This document shows, piece after piece, positions 55,905-64,000 of a stretch of 64,000 nucleotides of DNA; positions within the stretch are counted from its first letter, which is position 1; the number at the start of each line of letters is the position of its first letter. The stretch comes from Pseudomonas marginalis (GTDB lineage: Bacteria; Pseudomonadota; Gammaproteobacteria; Pseudomonadales; Pseudomonadaceae), in contig NZ_JALJWV010000001.1 of the NCBI RefSeq assembly GCF_024169655.1, positions 4,880,001 through 4,944,000 of the forward strand, written 5' to 3'. A program made the position numbers and the translations under genes. The notes below the pieces were generated by a model that saw nothing but the letters and a program-made list of their open reading frames with translations, ran no database searches and was not told where the DNA came from.

Positions 55905-56729
55905 TTACAGGCGCTGCAGGTCGCGTTGAGCCAACTGCGCAGCGGAAGTCCCCGGATACTGGGCAACGACCTGCTGCAGAATGCCTTTGACCTTGTCGGT
56001 GTGACCCAGGCGGCGTTCTACGTCAGCGAGTTTGTACAGTGAATCCGGCACCTTAGCGTGCTTGGGGTACAGCTGGCTGACCTTGGCAAATGCCTGGCCT
56101 GCCCCCTGCAAATCACCCTTTGCCAGGTTTACCTCACCCAGCCAGTACTGGGCGTTGCCCGCATACTGACTGTTTGGGTAACGACCGAGGAATGCGGTAA
56201 AAGCCTTGCTGGCCTTATCGAAATCCTTGGCTTTGATCAGGTCAAAGGCTGCGTCGTAATACAGTTTTTCCTTCGCCGGATCACCCGGTTCACTGCTGGC
56301 AGCAGGGGCTGCGGCCCCTGCTGCTGCTCCACCGGCGGCGGCACTTGGCGCGCCACCGGCAGAAGAATTATCAGGAGTAGCGGCAGGTGTAACGCCGGCT
56401 CCTATACGTCGATCAAGATCCTGGTATCGCTCCAGGCCTTCTTGCTTCAGCTGGTTCACTTGATTCTGCAGAACTTCAATGGCGCCTTGTTGCTGCGACA
56501 ATTGATCCTGCATGCGTTGCAGCTGGTTGAACAGTTCGCCCTGTGCCGAGGGAGCGGACGTAGCCGCCCCCCCAGCATAGGCGCCGTTCGTGCCATAACC
56601 CGCTGGCGGATAACTGCTCCCGCTATTGTTATAGCCTGAGTTGCTATCTTCCACAGGAACCGCAGCCCACACCGCAAGCGGCGCGAGGCTGAGAGCCAAT
56701 ACAGTTAGAGCACGACGGCACGTTCGCAT
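55905..56729 (-). CDS. cpoB: Cell division coordinator CpoB (YbgF)
   Basis: This is a 274-residue periplasmic protein: signal peptide to about residue 22, a coiled coil (GELFNQLQRMQDQLSQQQGA, 65-105), an Ala/Gly-rich linker and TPR repeats (155-274; AFDLIKAKDFDKASKAFTAF). CpoB links Tol-Pal constriction with peptidoglycan synthesis. Six bases after pal. Confidence 0.95.
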   Translation of the reverse strand: MRTCRRALTVLALSLAPLAVWAAVPVEDSNSGYNNSGSSYPPAGYGTNGAYAGGAATSAPSAQGELFNQLQRMQDQLSQQQGAIEVLQNQVNQLKQEGLERYQDLDRRIGAGVTPAATPDNSSAGGAPSAAAGGAAAGAAAPAASSEPGDPAKEKLYYDAAFDLIKAKDFDKASKAFTAFLGRYPNSQYAGNAQYWLGEVNLAKGDLQGAGQAFAKVSQLYPKHAKVPDSLYKLADVERRLGHTDKVKGILQQVVAQYPGTSAAQLAQRDLQRL

Positions 56730-56735
56730 GACGAA

Positions 56736-57236
56736 TTACTTACGCAGTTCGACGCGACGGTTTTGAGCCCAGGACTGCTCGTCGTGGCCAGTAGCAACTG
56801 GACGCTCTTTACCGTAGGAAACCAGTTCCAGTTGGCCTGGAGCAACACCTTGCAGTACCAGGTAGCGCTGAACGGCTTTCGCACGACGCTCGCCCAGTGC
56901 CATGTTGTACTCGCGAGTACCACGTTCGTCAGTGTTACCTTCCAGAACAACGCGAGCGCCGTTAGCTTTCAGGTCTTTCGCGTGAACGTCCAGAGCGCGC
57001 ATGGCTTCTGGTTTCAGGTCCGAACTGTCGTATTCGAAGTAGAAAGTGGTGATTGCGCGCAGAGCAGCTTCTTCGCTCAGGGAGCCGTCAACTGCACCAG
57101 TGTTAGCGCCGTAACCAGCGTTTGGATCAACAGCTGCGCCTTCACCGGCATTGTCGCCGCCTTTAGACGAGCAACCAACGGCTACGGACAGAGCCAGAGC
57201 CAGAGCAGCAAACTTACCAAACTTCAGCATTTCCAT
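56736..57236 (-). CDS. pal: Peptidoglycan-associated lipoprotein Pal (OprL)
   Basis: This is a 166-residue outer-membrane lipoprotein. Lipobox VAVGC with C22, then the OmpA-like peptidoglycan-binding domain (GNTDERGTREYNMALGERRA). It anchors the outer membrane and interacts with TolB and TolA. ATG at 57236 with AGGAG at about 8 bases. Confidence 0.97.
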   Translation of the reverse strand: MEMLKFGKFAALALALSVAVGCSSKGGDNAGEGAAVDPNAGYGANTGAVDGSLSEEAALRAITTFYFEYDSSDLKPEAMRALDVHAKDLKANGARVVLEGNTDERGTREYNMALGERRAKAVQRYLVLQGVAPGQLELVSYGKERPVATGHDEQSWAQNRRVELRK

Positions 57237-57288
57237 CGTGAAACTCCTAATGAACCCCAGTGTGTTAAGCAAATCATGTAGCGCCGCG

Positions 57289-58590
57289 TCAGTTCAGGTA
57301 AGGGGACCAGGATGGTTCTCTGACTTCGCCTTGTGCGGTAGGAAGCGGGAGCCTTACGCGTCCATTAATGGACACGAGCATCAAGACTCCCCGGCCCTGC
57401 TGGCGGGTGGCGTAGATTACCATGGTGCCGTTGGGCGCAACAGTGGCTGACTCATCAAGGTTGGTATCTGTAAGGATTTTTACGGTTCCGCGCTGCAAAT
57501 CCTGGGCCGCAACCCGGAAATTAGTGAAACCATCCTGACGGTGAATCATCACCAACGTCTTTTCATCAGCCGAAAGCTTAGGGTTGGCGTTGTAGTTACC
57601 AATAAAGGTCACGCGTTCCGCGCCACCGCCACCCACGCTCGTTTTATAAATTTGAGGCTTGCCGCCACGGTCGGAAGTGAAATAGATGGTCGAACCATCT
57701 TTACCCCAGAACGGTTCGGTGTTGATACCAGGACCGCTGGTCACGCGGCTGATCTGGCGCGAAGCCATGTTCATCACGTAGATATCCGGGTTGCCGTCTT
57801 TGGACAGCACGAATGCCAGGCGCGAACCATCCGGCGACCAGGCTGGCGCACCGTTGAGGCCTTCGAAGTTGGTGATCTGCTCACGACGGCCAGTATCGAT
57901 GTGCTGGACGAAGATGCGCGGACGTCTCTGTTCAAAGGACACGTAGGCAATGCGCTTGCCGTCCGGCGCGAAGCGCGGCGACAGGATTGGCTCACGCGAT
58001 TGCAGCAAGGTCACCGCCCGCGCGCCATCATAGTCGGAACGCTGCAGCGTGTAGCGCGTGTTATCTACGGAGAAACGCTCAGCCGTTACATAAAGCAGAC
58101 GCGTCGAGAAAGCACCCTTGATACCGGTGAGTTTTTCAAACGACTGATCCGAGATGTAGTGGGCCATGTCTCGCAATTGCTCGGCGGTGCCCGATACGCT
58201 GCCGGTCAAGACCTGCTGCTCGGTCGCCACGTTGAACAAGGTGTACTGGATCTGCAGGCGACCGCCGGCCGGCACGATGCTGCCGACCATCAGGTACTGG
58301 GCGCCTACGGCTTTCCAGTCACGGAAGATGACTTCGCTGGCCTGGGTCGGCTGGCTGATCATGTTGCCTTTCGGAATCGGCGCGTAATAACCGGAGTTGC
58401 GCAGGTCGTCGCTGACGATCTGGGCCATGTCGTCCGGCAGCACGCTGCCGCCCTGCCAGCCGAACGGTACAACAGCGATCGGGGTGGCCCGATCGCTACC
58501 GCTGGTGACCAGGATGTTCTTTTCATCCGCCGCCGCTATCCCTGCCATACAGCAAATAACGACAAGCATTCCTCGAAGAAGGTTTCTCAC
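57289..58590 (-). CDS. tolB: Tol-Pal translocation protein TolB
   Basis: This is a 433-residue periplasmic protein: signal peptide ending GIAAADE, an N-terminal domain and a six-blade WD-like propeller with repeats such as APAWSPDGSRLAFVLSKDG. It binds Pal. The GTG start at 58590 overlaps the tolA stop by four bases (GTGA), so translation is coupled. Confidence 0.95.
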   Translation of the reverse strand: MRNLLRGMLVVICCMAGIAAADEKNILVTSGSDRATPIAVVPFGWQGGSVLPDDMAQIVSDDLRNSGYYAPIPKGNMISQPTQASEVIFRDWKAVGAQYLMVGSIVPAGGRLQIQYTLFNVATEQQVLTGSVSGTAEQLRDMAHYISDQSFEKLTGIKGAFSTRLLYVTAERFSVDNTRYTLQRSDYDGARAVTLLQSREPILSPRFAPDGKRIAYVSFEQRRPRIFVQHIDTGRREQITNFEGLNGAPAWSPDGSRLAFVLSKDGNPDIYVMNMASRQISRVTSGPGINTEPFWGKDGSTIYFTSDRGGKPQIYKTSVGGGGAERVTFIGNYNANPKLSADEKTLVMIHRQDGFTNFRVAAQDLQRGTVKILTDTNLDESATVAPNGTMVIYATRQQGRGVLMLVSINGRVRLPLPTAQGEVREPSWSPYLN

Positions 58591-59660
58591 AAGGCTAAAT
58601 CCTCAGGTGTGAATGTCATCTTGAATGAACGATAGGGAGCGAAGTCGCTTGGTTTCATTCCCTGCATCTCGGTCAACCGGCCAATATTCTTGACCGCCGC
58701 GACCGCCGAACTGTCGAACGAACCGTCACCACTGGACTTGGCCACGCTGACCGAGGTCACCGTACCGTCCGGCAACATGCCGATCTGCAGCACTACTGTC
58801 ATGCCTTTGCGTGCCGAAGGTGGACGCGTCCAACCTTCTGCTGCCCGCGCCCGAATCAGGTCGTCGAAACTGCCCGCGACTTCATCGCCACGCTCATCGG
58901 CCAAGGCTTGCTGACGCTGCGGCGTGTCGGAGAGCAAATCTGCCAAGGCCTGGGCCTTTTTCTCTTCGGCGGATTTACGCGCTGCTTCCTGGGCCTTTTT
59001 CTTGGTGGCATCGGCGGCAGCTTTCTTCTTCGCGTCGTCGGCGATTTTCTTTTTCGCCTCGTCTGCTTCAGCTTTTTTCTTGGCGTCTTCGGCGGCTTTC
59101 TTCTTCGCGTCTTCGACTATCTTTTTCTTGGCGTCTTCAGCGGCCTTTTTCTTGGCCTCTTCTTCGGCAGCTTTTTTGGCTTCTTCTTCAGATTTCTTCT
59201 TGGCTATATCAGCCAATTGTTTCTCTTCGGCTTTTTTAGCTTCGGCAGCTTTCTCGGCTTTCTTGGCTTCATCAGCCTTTTTCGCCTCGTCAGCCTTCTT
59301 CGCTTCGTCAGCCTTTTTCGATTCCTCGGCCTTTTGAGCCGCCTCTTCTTTCTTTTGTTCCGCAGCAGCCTTCACCGCTTCCTGCTCGACCTTCTTCTGT
59401 TCCATCTGCTCGACTTCAGTCTGGCGCGCAGCCGACTTCTGGGCCTCACCCGCAATCTTCTGATTGGTCTGGGTGGTGGCCTGACTTTTCGATTTCAGCT
59501 GATACAGGGTCGCCTGCACGATCGGCTTGGCTGGCGGCAGGTCCGGGGTCATGGCAAAGCTGACGAACAGCATGCCAAACACCAGGACGTGCAGGGCAAT
59601 TGCCCAGACGCTAGGCCAGAAGTAGCTTTCCGAGGCGGACGGCTCTCGCTGTTGGTGCAT
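58587..59660 (-). CDS. tolA: Tol-Pal energy-transducing protein TolA
   Basis: This is a 357-residue inner-membrane protein: one N-terminal helix (VWAIALHVLVFGMLFVSF), a long Lys/Ala/Glu-rich helix (about 55-245, repeated KKADEAKKADEAKKA) spanning the periplasm, and a globular C-terminal domain that meets TolB/Pal. ATG overlaps the tolR stop by one base (TGATG). Confidence 0.96.
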   Translation of the reverse strand: MHQQREPSASESYFWPSVWAIALHVLVFGMLFVSFAMTPDLPPAKPIVQATLYQLKSKSQATTQTNQKIAGEAQKSAARQTEVEQMEQKKVEQEAVKAAAEQKKEEAAQKAEESKKADEAKKADEAKKADEAKKAEKAAEAKKAEEKQLADIAKKKSEEEAKKAAEEEAKKKAAEDAKKKIVEDAKKKAAEDAKKKAEADEAKKKIADDAKKKAAADATKKKAQEAARKSAEEKKAQALADLLSDTPQRQQALADERGDEVAGSFDDLIRARAAEGWTRPPSARKGMTVVLQIGMLPDGTVTSVSVAKSSGDGSFDSSAVAAVKNIGRLTEMQGMKPSDFAPYRSFKMTFTPEDLAL

Positions 59661-60121
59661 CAGGGCGCCTCGGTAATCAAGCCAACGTTACCGACGCCGG
59701 CCTTCTGCAGCCCGCCCATGGCGCCCATGACGGAGCCATAGTCGACGACTTTATCGCCGCGAATGAACACCTGGGTGTGCTTGCCGCCCTCGTTGCCGGA
59801 CCGGATGATCTTGGTCACGGCGTCGGTCATCTGCGGCAAGGTCATGGCCTTGTCCTGCTGTTTCTGGGTGTCGACTTCGCTGCCAAGGTTCCAGTAATAG
59901 GTCTTGTCAGCCTTGATCGAAATGGTCAGGACCTGAGTGTTGTTGTCTTGCGGCAAGGCTTCGCTGGAAACCTTGGGCAGATCAACCTTCACGCCCTGAT
60001 TGAGCATCGGCGCGGTCACCATGAAGATCACCAGCAGCACCAGCATCACGTCGATGTAAGGCACTACGTTCATCTCGGCGACCGGCTTGCGCTTTTTGCG
60101 AGCTCGAGCGATTAAAGCCAT
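59660..60121 (-). CDS. tolR: Tol-Pal protein TolR
   Basis: This is a 153-residue proton-channel partner of TolQ with one membrane helix that holds the essential aspartate (MNVVPYIDVMLVLLVIFMV, ExbD/TolR family). It converts proton flow into TolA movement. Overlaps tolA by one base. Confidence 0.96.
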   Translation of the reverse strand: MALIARARKKRKPVAEMNVVPYIDVMLVLLVIFMVTAPMLNQGVKVDLPKVSSEALPQDNNTQVLTISIKADKTYYWNLGSEVDTQKQQDKAMTLPQMTDAVTKIIRSGNEGGKHTQVFIRGDKVVDYGSVMGAMGGLQKAGVGNVGLITEAP

Positions 60122-60135
60122 TGGGAATTACCTGC

Positions 60136-60831
60136 TTATTCTTCGCTGGTGTGCACTTTACGGTGCAGGATCGCCTGGAATTCGTCGGCGAAGGTGTAGT
60201 AACGGCTGATCAAGGTTTCACCGCGCGCGGCGAAGCGGTTGTAGGCGATTACCGCCGGGATCGCAGCGAACAGGCCGATCGCGGTGGCGACCAGGGCTTC
60301 GGCGATACCCGGGGCCACGGTGGCCAGGGTCGCTTGTTGGGCCTGGGCCAGGCCGCGGAAGGAGTTCATGATCCCCCACACGGTACCGAACAGGCCGATG
60401 TACGGGCTGACAGAACCCACGGTGGCGAGGAACGGCAGGCTCTGCTCCAGCTTCTCTTCTTCGCGGGAGATGGCCACACGCATGGCACGGGCCACGCCTT
60501 CCATGACCGCTTCCGGGTCGACGCCCGGCTGCTGGCGCAGGCGGGAAAATTCCTTGAAGCCGGCACGGAAGATCTGCTCGACGCCCGAATCCGGGTCAGG
60601 GTTGCTGCCAGCCTGGCGATACAGTTTGGACAGGTCGATACCCGACCAGAAGCGCTCTTCGAAGCTCTCCAGGGCTCGTCGACCGGCACGCAGCAGGTTG
60701 CTGCGCTGAAAAATCATGACCCAGGATGTAACCGATGCGGCTAACAGGATCAGCATCACCAGTTGAACCACGACACTGGCATTACTGACCAGGCTCCACA
60801 TGGAGGAATGGTCGACGACGGTAGGTTCCAC
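60136..60831 (-). CDS. tolQ: Tol-Pal protein TolQ
   Basis: This is a 231-residue inner-membrane protein of the ExbB/TolQ/MotA family with three helices; LATVGSVSPYIGLFGTVWGI and TAIGLFAAIPAVIAYN are the conserved pore helices. GTG start at 60831, with GGAG 7 bases before it, gives the standard MEPTVVDHSSMWS start. Confidence 0.96.
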   Translation of the reverse strand: MEPTVVDHSSMWSLVSNASVVVQLVMLILLAASVTSWVMIFQRSNLLRAGRRALESFEERFWSGIDLSKLYRQAGSNPDPDSGVEQIFRAGFKEFSRLRQQPGVDPEAVMEGVARAMRVAISREEEKLEQSLPFLATVGSVSPYIGLFGTVWGIMNSFRGLAQAQQATLATVAPGIAEALVATAIGLFAAIPAVIAYNRFAARGETLISRYYTFADEFQAILHRKVHTSEE

Positions 60832-60832
60832 G

Positions 60833-61288
60833 CTAAATCTCCTGCTTTGATTGTTTACCCGCGCCGCTCACGGCAGCAAAGGCCGCACGTAGAGTTTCGG
60901 GAATGGCCCGAGGTTTCAAACTATTGGTGCGCACACACGCCACCAGGAACTGCCCCTCACAGAGCAGCGTTGCATCCGTAGCCCGCCTGACCTGCTGTTT
61001 AAAGCGCAGGCTGACCCGGTTCAATTCGATTACTTCAGCGCTGACCAGCAGCTCATCGTCCAATCGCGCGGGTGCGTAATAACGCGCCTCGCTGGAATGC
61101 ACGACAAACAACAGGTCCTCTCCTGCCAGCTGGGATTGGGCAAAGCCCAACTCCCGTAGCCGCTCGGTTCGAGCCCGCTCCATGAACTTGAGGTAGTTGA
61201 CGTAATACACGATGCCGCCAGCATCGGTGTCCTCGTAATAAACGCGACAGCGATGTGCGAACGACTGATCCCCATTTTGCGCGCGCAT
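60833..61288 (-). CDS. ybgC: Tol-Pal-associated acyl-CoA thioesterase YbgC
   Basis: This is a 151-residue hotdog-fold thioesterase. The active-site region YYEDTDAGGIVYYVNYLKFMERART is typical of 4-hydroxybenzoyl-CoA thioesterase-like proteins. First gene of the tol-pal operon, one base before tolQ. Confidence 0.95.
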   Translation of the reverse strand: MRAQNGDQSFAHRCRVYYEDTDAGGIVYYVNYLKFMERARTERLRELGFAQSQLAGEDLLFVVHSSEARYYAPARLDDELLVSAEVIELNRVSLRFKQQVRRATDATLLCEGQFLVACVRTNSLKPRAIPETLRAAFAAVSGAGKQSKQEI

Positions 61289-61427
61289 ACTCTAGTGCTT
61301 ACTCCTCAGGTTGCCAATCCGCTCAGGCAACTGTTTTTTCATTCGCTGAAACATTTTCACTGACTGAATGACGACGCCAGCCACTAGGACAGCACAAACC
61401 TCGAATAAATCGACGAACAAAGCGCTT

Positions 61428-62486
61428 TTAATCGTCCACTGCATCGAGGAATTCGTCTACTACAGGCATCTCGCCCAATCGTGACGGAATGTTTAGCCCA
61501 AAGTGCAAATAGGCATGCCGGGTAACCACCCTGCCCCGCGGCGTGCGCATGATGTAGCCCTGCTGGATCAGGTACGGTTCCAGCACATCCTCAATGGTAT
61601 GGCGCTCTTCACTGATGGCGGCCGCCAGGCTGTCCACGCCCACCGGGCCACCGTCGAACTTCTCGATCATGGTCAGGAGTAGCCGTCGATCCTGGTGATC
61701 GAAGCCGTGCTCATCCACGTCCAGCAGGTTCAACGCCAGGTCGGCCACAGGCTTGGTGATATGCCCCTTGGCCCGCACTTCGGCAAAATCGCGCACGCGT
61801 CGCAGCAAACGGTTGGCGATCCGTGGCGTGCCCCGCGCCCGACGGGCGATTTCAAACGCGCCTTCGGGGTCCAGGGGCAGGCCGAGAATGCCGGCCGAAC
61901 GGCTGACGATGGTCGCCAGGTCTGCGGTGCTATAGAACTCTAGACGTTGGACGATGCCGAAACGGTCTCGCAACGGGTTGGTCAGCATGCCCGCGCGCGT
62001 GGTCGCGCCCACCAGGGTGAACGGCGGCAGGTCGAGCTTGATCGAGCGGGCCGCGGGGCCTTCACCGATCATGATGTCGAGCTGGAAGTCTTCCATCGCC
62101 GGGTACAGCACTTCCTCGACGATGGGCGACAGCCGGTGGATTTCGTCGATGAACAGCACGTCGTGCGGTTCGAGGTTGGTCAGCAGCGCCGCCAGGTCGC
62201 CCGGACGCTCCAGCACCGGGCCGGAGGTGGACTTGATCGACACCCCCATTTCCTGGGCGATGATGTTGGCCAGGGTGGTTTTACCCAACCCCGGCGGGCC
62301 GAAGATCAAGGTGTGATCCAGGGATTCACTGCGCCCACGCGCAGCCTGGATGAACAACTCCATCTGCTCGCGCACCGTGGGCTGGCCGATGTAGTCGGCC
62401 AGGCTCAGGGGGCGGATGGCGCGATCCTGGATTTCTTCACGGTCACGGGGGCCGGTGGCCGCGATCAGACGATCAGCTTCAATCAC
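61428..62486 (-). CDS. ruvB: Holliday junction branch-migration helicase RuvB
   Basis: This is a 352-residue AAA+ motor. Walker A GPPGLGKTTL and Walker B DEIHR, then a winged-helix C-terminus (QGYIMRTPRGRVVTRHAYLH). Hexamers pump DNA through RuvA-bound Holliday junctions. The GTG start directly abuts the ruvA stop (TAAGTG). Confidence 0.97.
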   Translation of the reverse strand: MIEADRLIAATGPRDREEIQDRAIRPLSLADYIGQPTVREQMELFIQAARGRSESLDHTLIFGPPGLGKTTLANIIAQEMGVSIKSTSGPVLERPGDLAALLTNLEPHDVLFIDEIHRLSPIVEEVLYPAMEDFQLDIMIGEGPAARSIKLDLPPFTLVGATTRAGMLTNPLRDRFGIVQRLEFYSTADLATIVSRSAGILGLPLDPEGAFEIARRARGTPRIANRLLRRVRDFAEVRAKGHITKPVADLALNLLDVDEHGFDHQDRRLLLTMIEKFDGGPVGVDSLAAAISEERHTIEDVLEPYLIQQGYIMRTPRGRVVTRHAYLHFGLNIPSRLGEMPVVDEFLDAVDD

Positions 62487-63098
62487 TTAAATCATTCCCT
62501 TCAGGGCTCGGCGGATCATGTCTTCGCTGCTCAGGTTCTTGTCCTTGATGGCCGACACCGCTTTGCTGGCTTCCTGCGGCTTGTAGCCCAGGGAGATCAG
62601 CGCGCTGACCGCATCGCTTTCGGCACTGGCCACCTGGCCCGCCGGCTGGTTCGGCTGGTTCGGCACCAGGGCGAACATGCTCGGGGCGACTTCCCAGGCC
62701 TTGAAACGGTCCTTGAGCTCCACCAGCAGGCGTTCGGCGGTTTTCTTGCCGACCCCCGGCACCTTGGTCAGCGCCGAGGTGTCCTGGGCCGAAACAGCGC
62801 GCACCAGTTCGTCCACTTCCAGGCTCGACATCAGCGCCAGGGCCAGTTTCGGCCCTACGCCATTGAGGCGAATCAATTCGCGGAAGAAGTCGCGGTCACG
62901 CTTGCCAATGAAGCCATAGAGCAGTTGCGCATCTTCGCGCACCACAAGGTGAGTATGCAGGGTCAATGGCTCGCCAACCGACGGAAGGCGATACAGGGTG
63001 GTCATGGGCACTTCCAGCTCATACCCCAGCCCGTTGACATCCAGAATCAGGTGCGGCGGCTGTTTCTCAGCCAGGGTGCCGCGCAAGCGTCCAATCAC
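62487..63098 (-). CDS. ruvA: Holliday junction DNA-binding protein RuvA
   Basis: This is a 203-residue protein: OB-fold N-terminus (MIGRLRGTLAEKQPPHLILD), two helix-hairpin-helix motifs (LNGVGPKLALALM, VPGVGKKTAERLL) and a C-terminal domain that contacts RuvB. GTG start at 63098. Confidence 0.97.
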   Translation of the reverse strand: MIGRLRGTLAEKQPPHLILDVNGLGYELEVPMTTLYRLPSVGEPLTLHTHLVVREDAQLLYGFIGKRDRDFFRELIRLNGVGPKLALALMSSLEVDELVRAVSAQDTSALTKVPGVGKKTAERLLVELKDRFKAWEVAPSMFALVPNQPNQPAGQVASAESDAVSALISLGYKPQEASKAVSAIKDKNLSSEDMIRRALKGMI

Positions 63099-63165
63099 GG
63101 TTCAAATCCTTAAGGCTTGGGGTCAGATCGAGGCCTGACCGGAAATAACGATTGCGCCGATGCTA

Positions 63166-63690
63166 TCAGAGACGTAGCCGCCCGCCACGACTGCGTGCCG
63201 CCCCCAGGCCGTGAGGCAGCAGGCTGGAACGGGTGTGCGCGTGGCAAATGGCGATGGCCAGGGCGTCGGAGGCGTCGATCTGCGGCTTGGCGGTGAGCTT
63301 GAGCATGTGCATGACCATCATCTGCACCTGTTCTTTATTGGCCGCACCGGTGCCGACCACAGCCTGCTTGACCTGGGTGGCGGTGTACTCGGCGATTTCC
63401 ATGGCCTCTTCGGCACCGGCCACGATGGCGGCGCCACGGGCCTGACCGAGCTTGAGGGCCGAGTCGGCGTTTTTCGCCATGAACACCTTTTCGATCCCCA
63501 TGGTCACCGGCTTGTAGGTCTGGATCACTTCACGCACACCGCGATAGACGATCTGCAGGCGCTCGGCCAACTCGCCCGAGCCAGTGCGGATGCAGCCCGA
63601 GGCAACATACACGCAGCCGCGCGGGGTGTGTTGCACCACGCCAAAGCCGGTGATGCGCGAACCGGGGTCGATACCTAGGATTAAAGTCAT
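63166..63690 (-). CDS. ruvC: Crossover junction endodeoxyribonuclease RuvC
   Basis: This is a 174-residue resolvase that cuts Holliday junctions. Catalytic acids include D8 in LILGIDPGSRITGFG, the Glu in GIEKVFM and the pair in DASDALAIAICH. ATG at 63690 was chosen over a longer frame that runs into a REP pair. 67 bases upstream of ruvA, same strand. Confidence 0.97.
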   Translation of the reverse strand: MTLILGIDPGSRITGFGVVQHTPRGCVYVASGCIRTGSGELAERLQIVYRGVREVIQTYKPVTMGIEKVFMAKNADSALKLGQARGAAIVAGAEEAMEIAEYTATQVKQAVVGTGAANKEQVQMMVMHMLKLTAKPQIDASDALAIAICHAHTRSSLLPHGLGAARSRGGRLRL

Positions 63691-63739
63691 AACGCCTGCA
63701 GGTCGGGTAAACACAATTTTTGATACAGGGAAGATCCAA

Positions 63740-63828
63740 TGTGGGAGGGGGCTTGCTCCCGATGGCAGTGGTTCAGTCGATTTATAAATGACTGACACAC
63801 CACCATCGGCAGCAAGCCCCCTCTCACA
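63740..63828. repeat. REP pair between yebC-type gene and ruvC
   Basis: TGTGGGAGGGGGCTTGCTCC at 63740 and the inverse GGCAGCAAGCCCCCTCTCACA ending 63828, the latter slightly diverged. Same family as the pairs at 48.1 and 52.0 kb. Confidence 0.9.
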
Positions 63829-63847
63829 TGTTGATCCACATCGCCCT

Positions 63848-64000
63848 TCAGCCCAGTTGCTCGGCTACCGACTCTGGAATGTCAGCATTAGAGTAGACGT
63901 TCTGCACGTCATCCAGGTCCTCAAGCATATCCAGCATCTTCAGCACTTTCTGCGCGCCGTCCAGGTCCAGTTCGGCGCTGGTGGTCGGCAGCATCACGAT
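63848..64000 (-). CDS. YebC/PmpR family protein, C-terminal end (partial)
   Basis: The last 50 residues of a leftward gene cut by the window edge: TSAELDLDGAQKVLKMLDML, then EDLDDVQNVYSNADIPESV. This is the conserved end of YebC/TACO1-type proteins, which sit just upstream of ruvC in Pseudomonas. They are described as transcription regulators (PmpR) or as translation factors that relieve polyproline stalling. Confidence 0.88.
   Translation of the reverse strand: MVMLPTTSAELDLDGAQKVLKMLDMLEDLDDVQNVYSNADIPESVAEQLG

Overview
This window reads as a chromosomal segment of a Pseudomonas from the P. fluorescens group. The support is high GC with Pseudomonas codon use, the gts glucose ABC transporter genes, an arcDABC arginine deiminase operon, a GcsR-type sigma-54 glycine cleavage operon, a cpxR-cpxP-cpxA cluster, a complete ybgC-tolQRAB-pal-cpoB locus and ruvCAB. 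It also carries several paired REP elements of the GTGGGAGGGG / CTTGCCCCCGAT type.

Layout. 1-3.6 kb: sugar transport (gtsB, gtsA) with an AGE-family isomerase, all leftward, and two copies of a composite operator-like element. 3.7-8.5 kb: a coiled-coil membrane protein, a nucleotide-sugar/steroid-type dehydrogenase, the argP/argO divergent pair, sodB, and a 70-residue ORF behind a perfect match to the HrpL box. 8.7-21.8 kb: a GGDQF-EAL protein, an imelysin lipoprotein, a 1404-residue toxin-like protein, trkH, an AraC regulator, small proteins, an MFS carrier and arfB. 22-25.2 kb: aroP, then a 45-residue peptide gene followed by an M29-aminopeptidase-like enzyme. 25.2-30 kb: leftward operon PHP phosphoesterase - Sua5/YciO - scpA - scpB - rluB. 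30-35.7 kb: yciB, yciI, an envelope protein, cpxR-cpxP-cpxA and a CaiB-type CoA-transferase with unusual domain order. 35.7-42.9 kb: two head-to-head arcD paralogues and arcABC. 43-50.7 kb: gcsR, then gcvH-gcvP-sdaA-gcvT. 51-54.3 kb: cold-shock protein, RDD protein, nadA, and about 1.1 kb of decayed sequence next to tRNA-Lys. 54.4-64 kb: queC, queE, cpoB-pal-tolBARQ-ybgC, ruvBAC and the end of a yebC-type gene.

How the genes work together. Several loci carry their own visible control: GcsR-like palindromes plus a -24/-12 promoter before gcvH; an ANR-like box at class II spacing before arcDABC; a CpxR box before cpxP. Glycine is split by GcvP/H/T and the resulting serine is deaminated by SdaA. 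The glyA known in the P. aeruginosa version is missing, and a REP pair lies in its place. The arc genes turn arginine into ornithine, CO2, ammonia and ATP.

The most novel-looking items are the 45-residue peptide/M29-like enzyme pair (24.0-25.2 kb), the orphan HrpL-box gene (8.2-8.5 kb), the duplicated gts/isomerase operator and the apparently permuted CoA-transferase. All family names are from reading the translations; no database search was possible.
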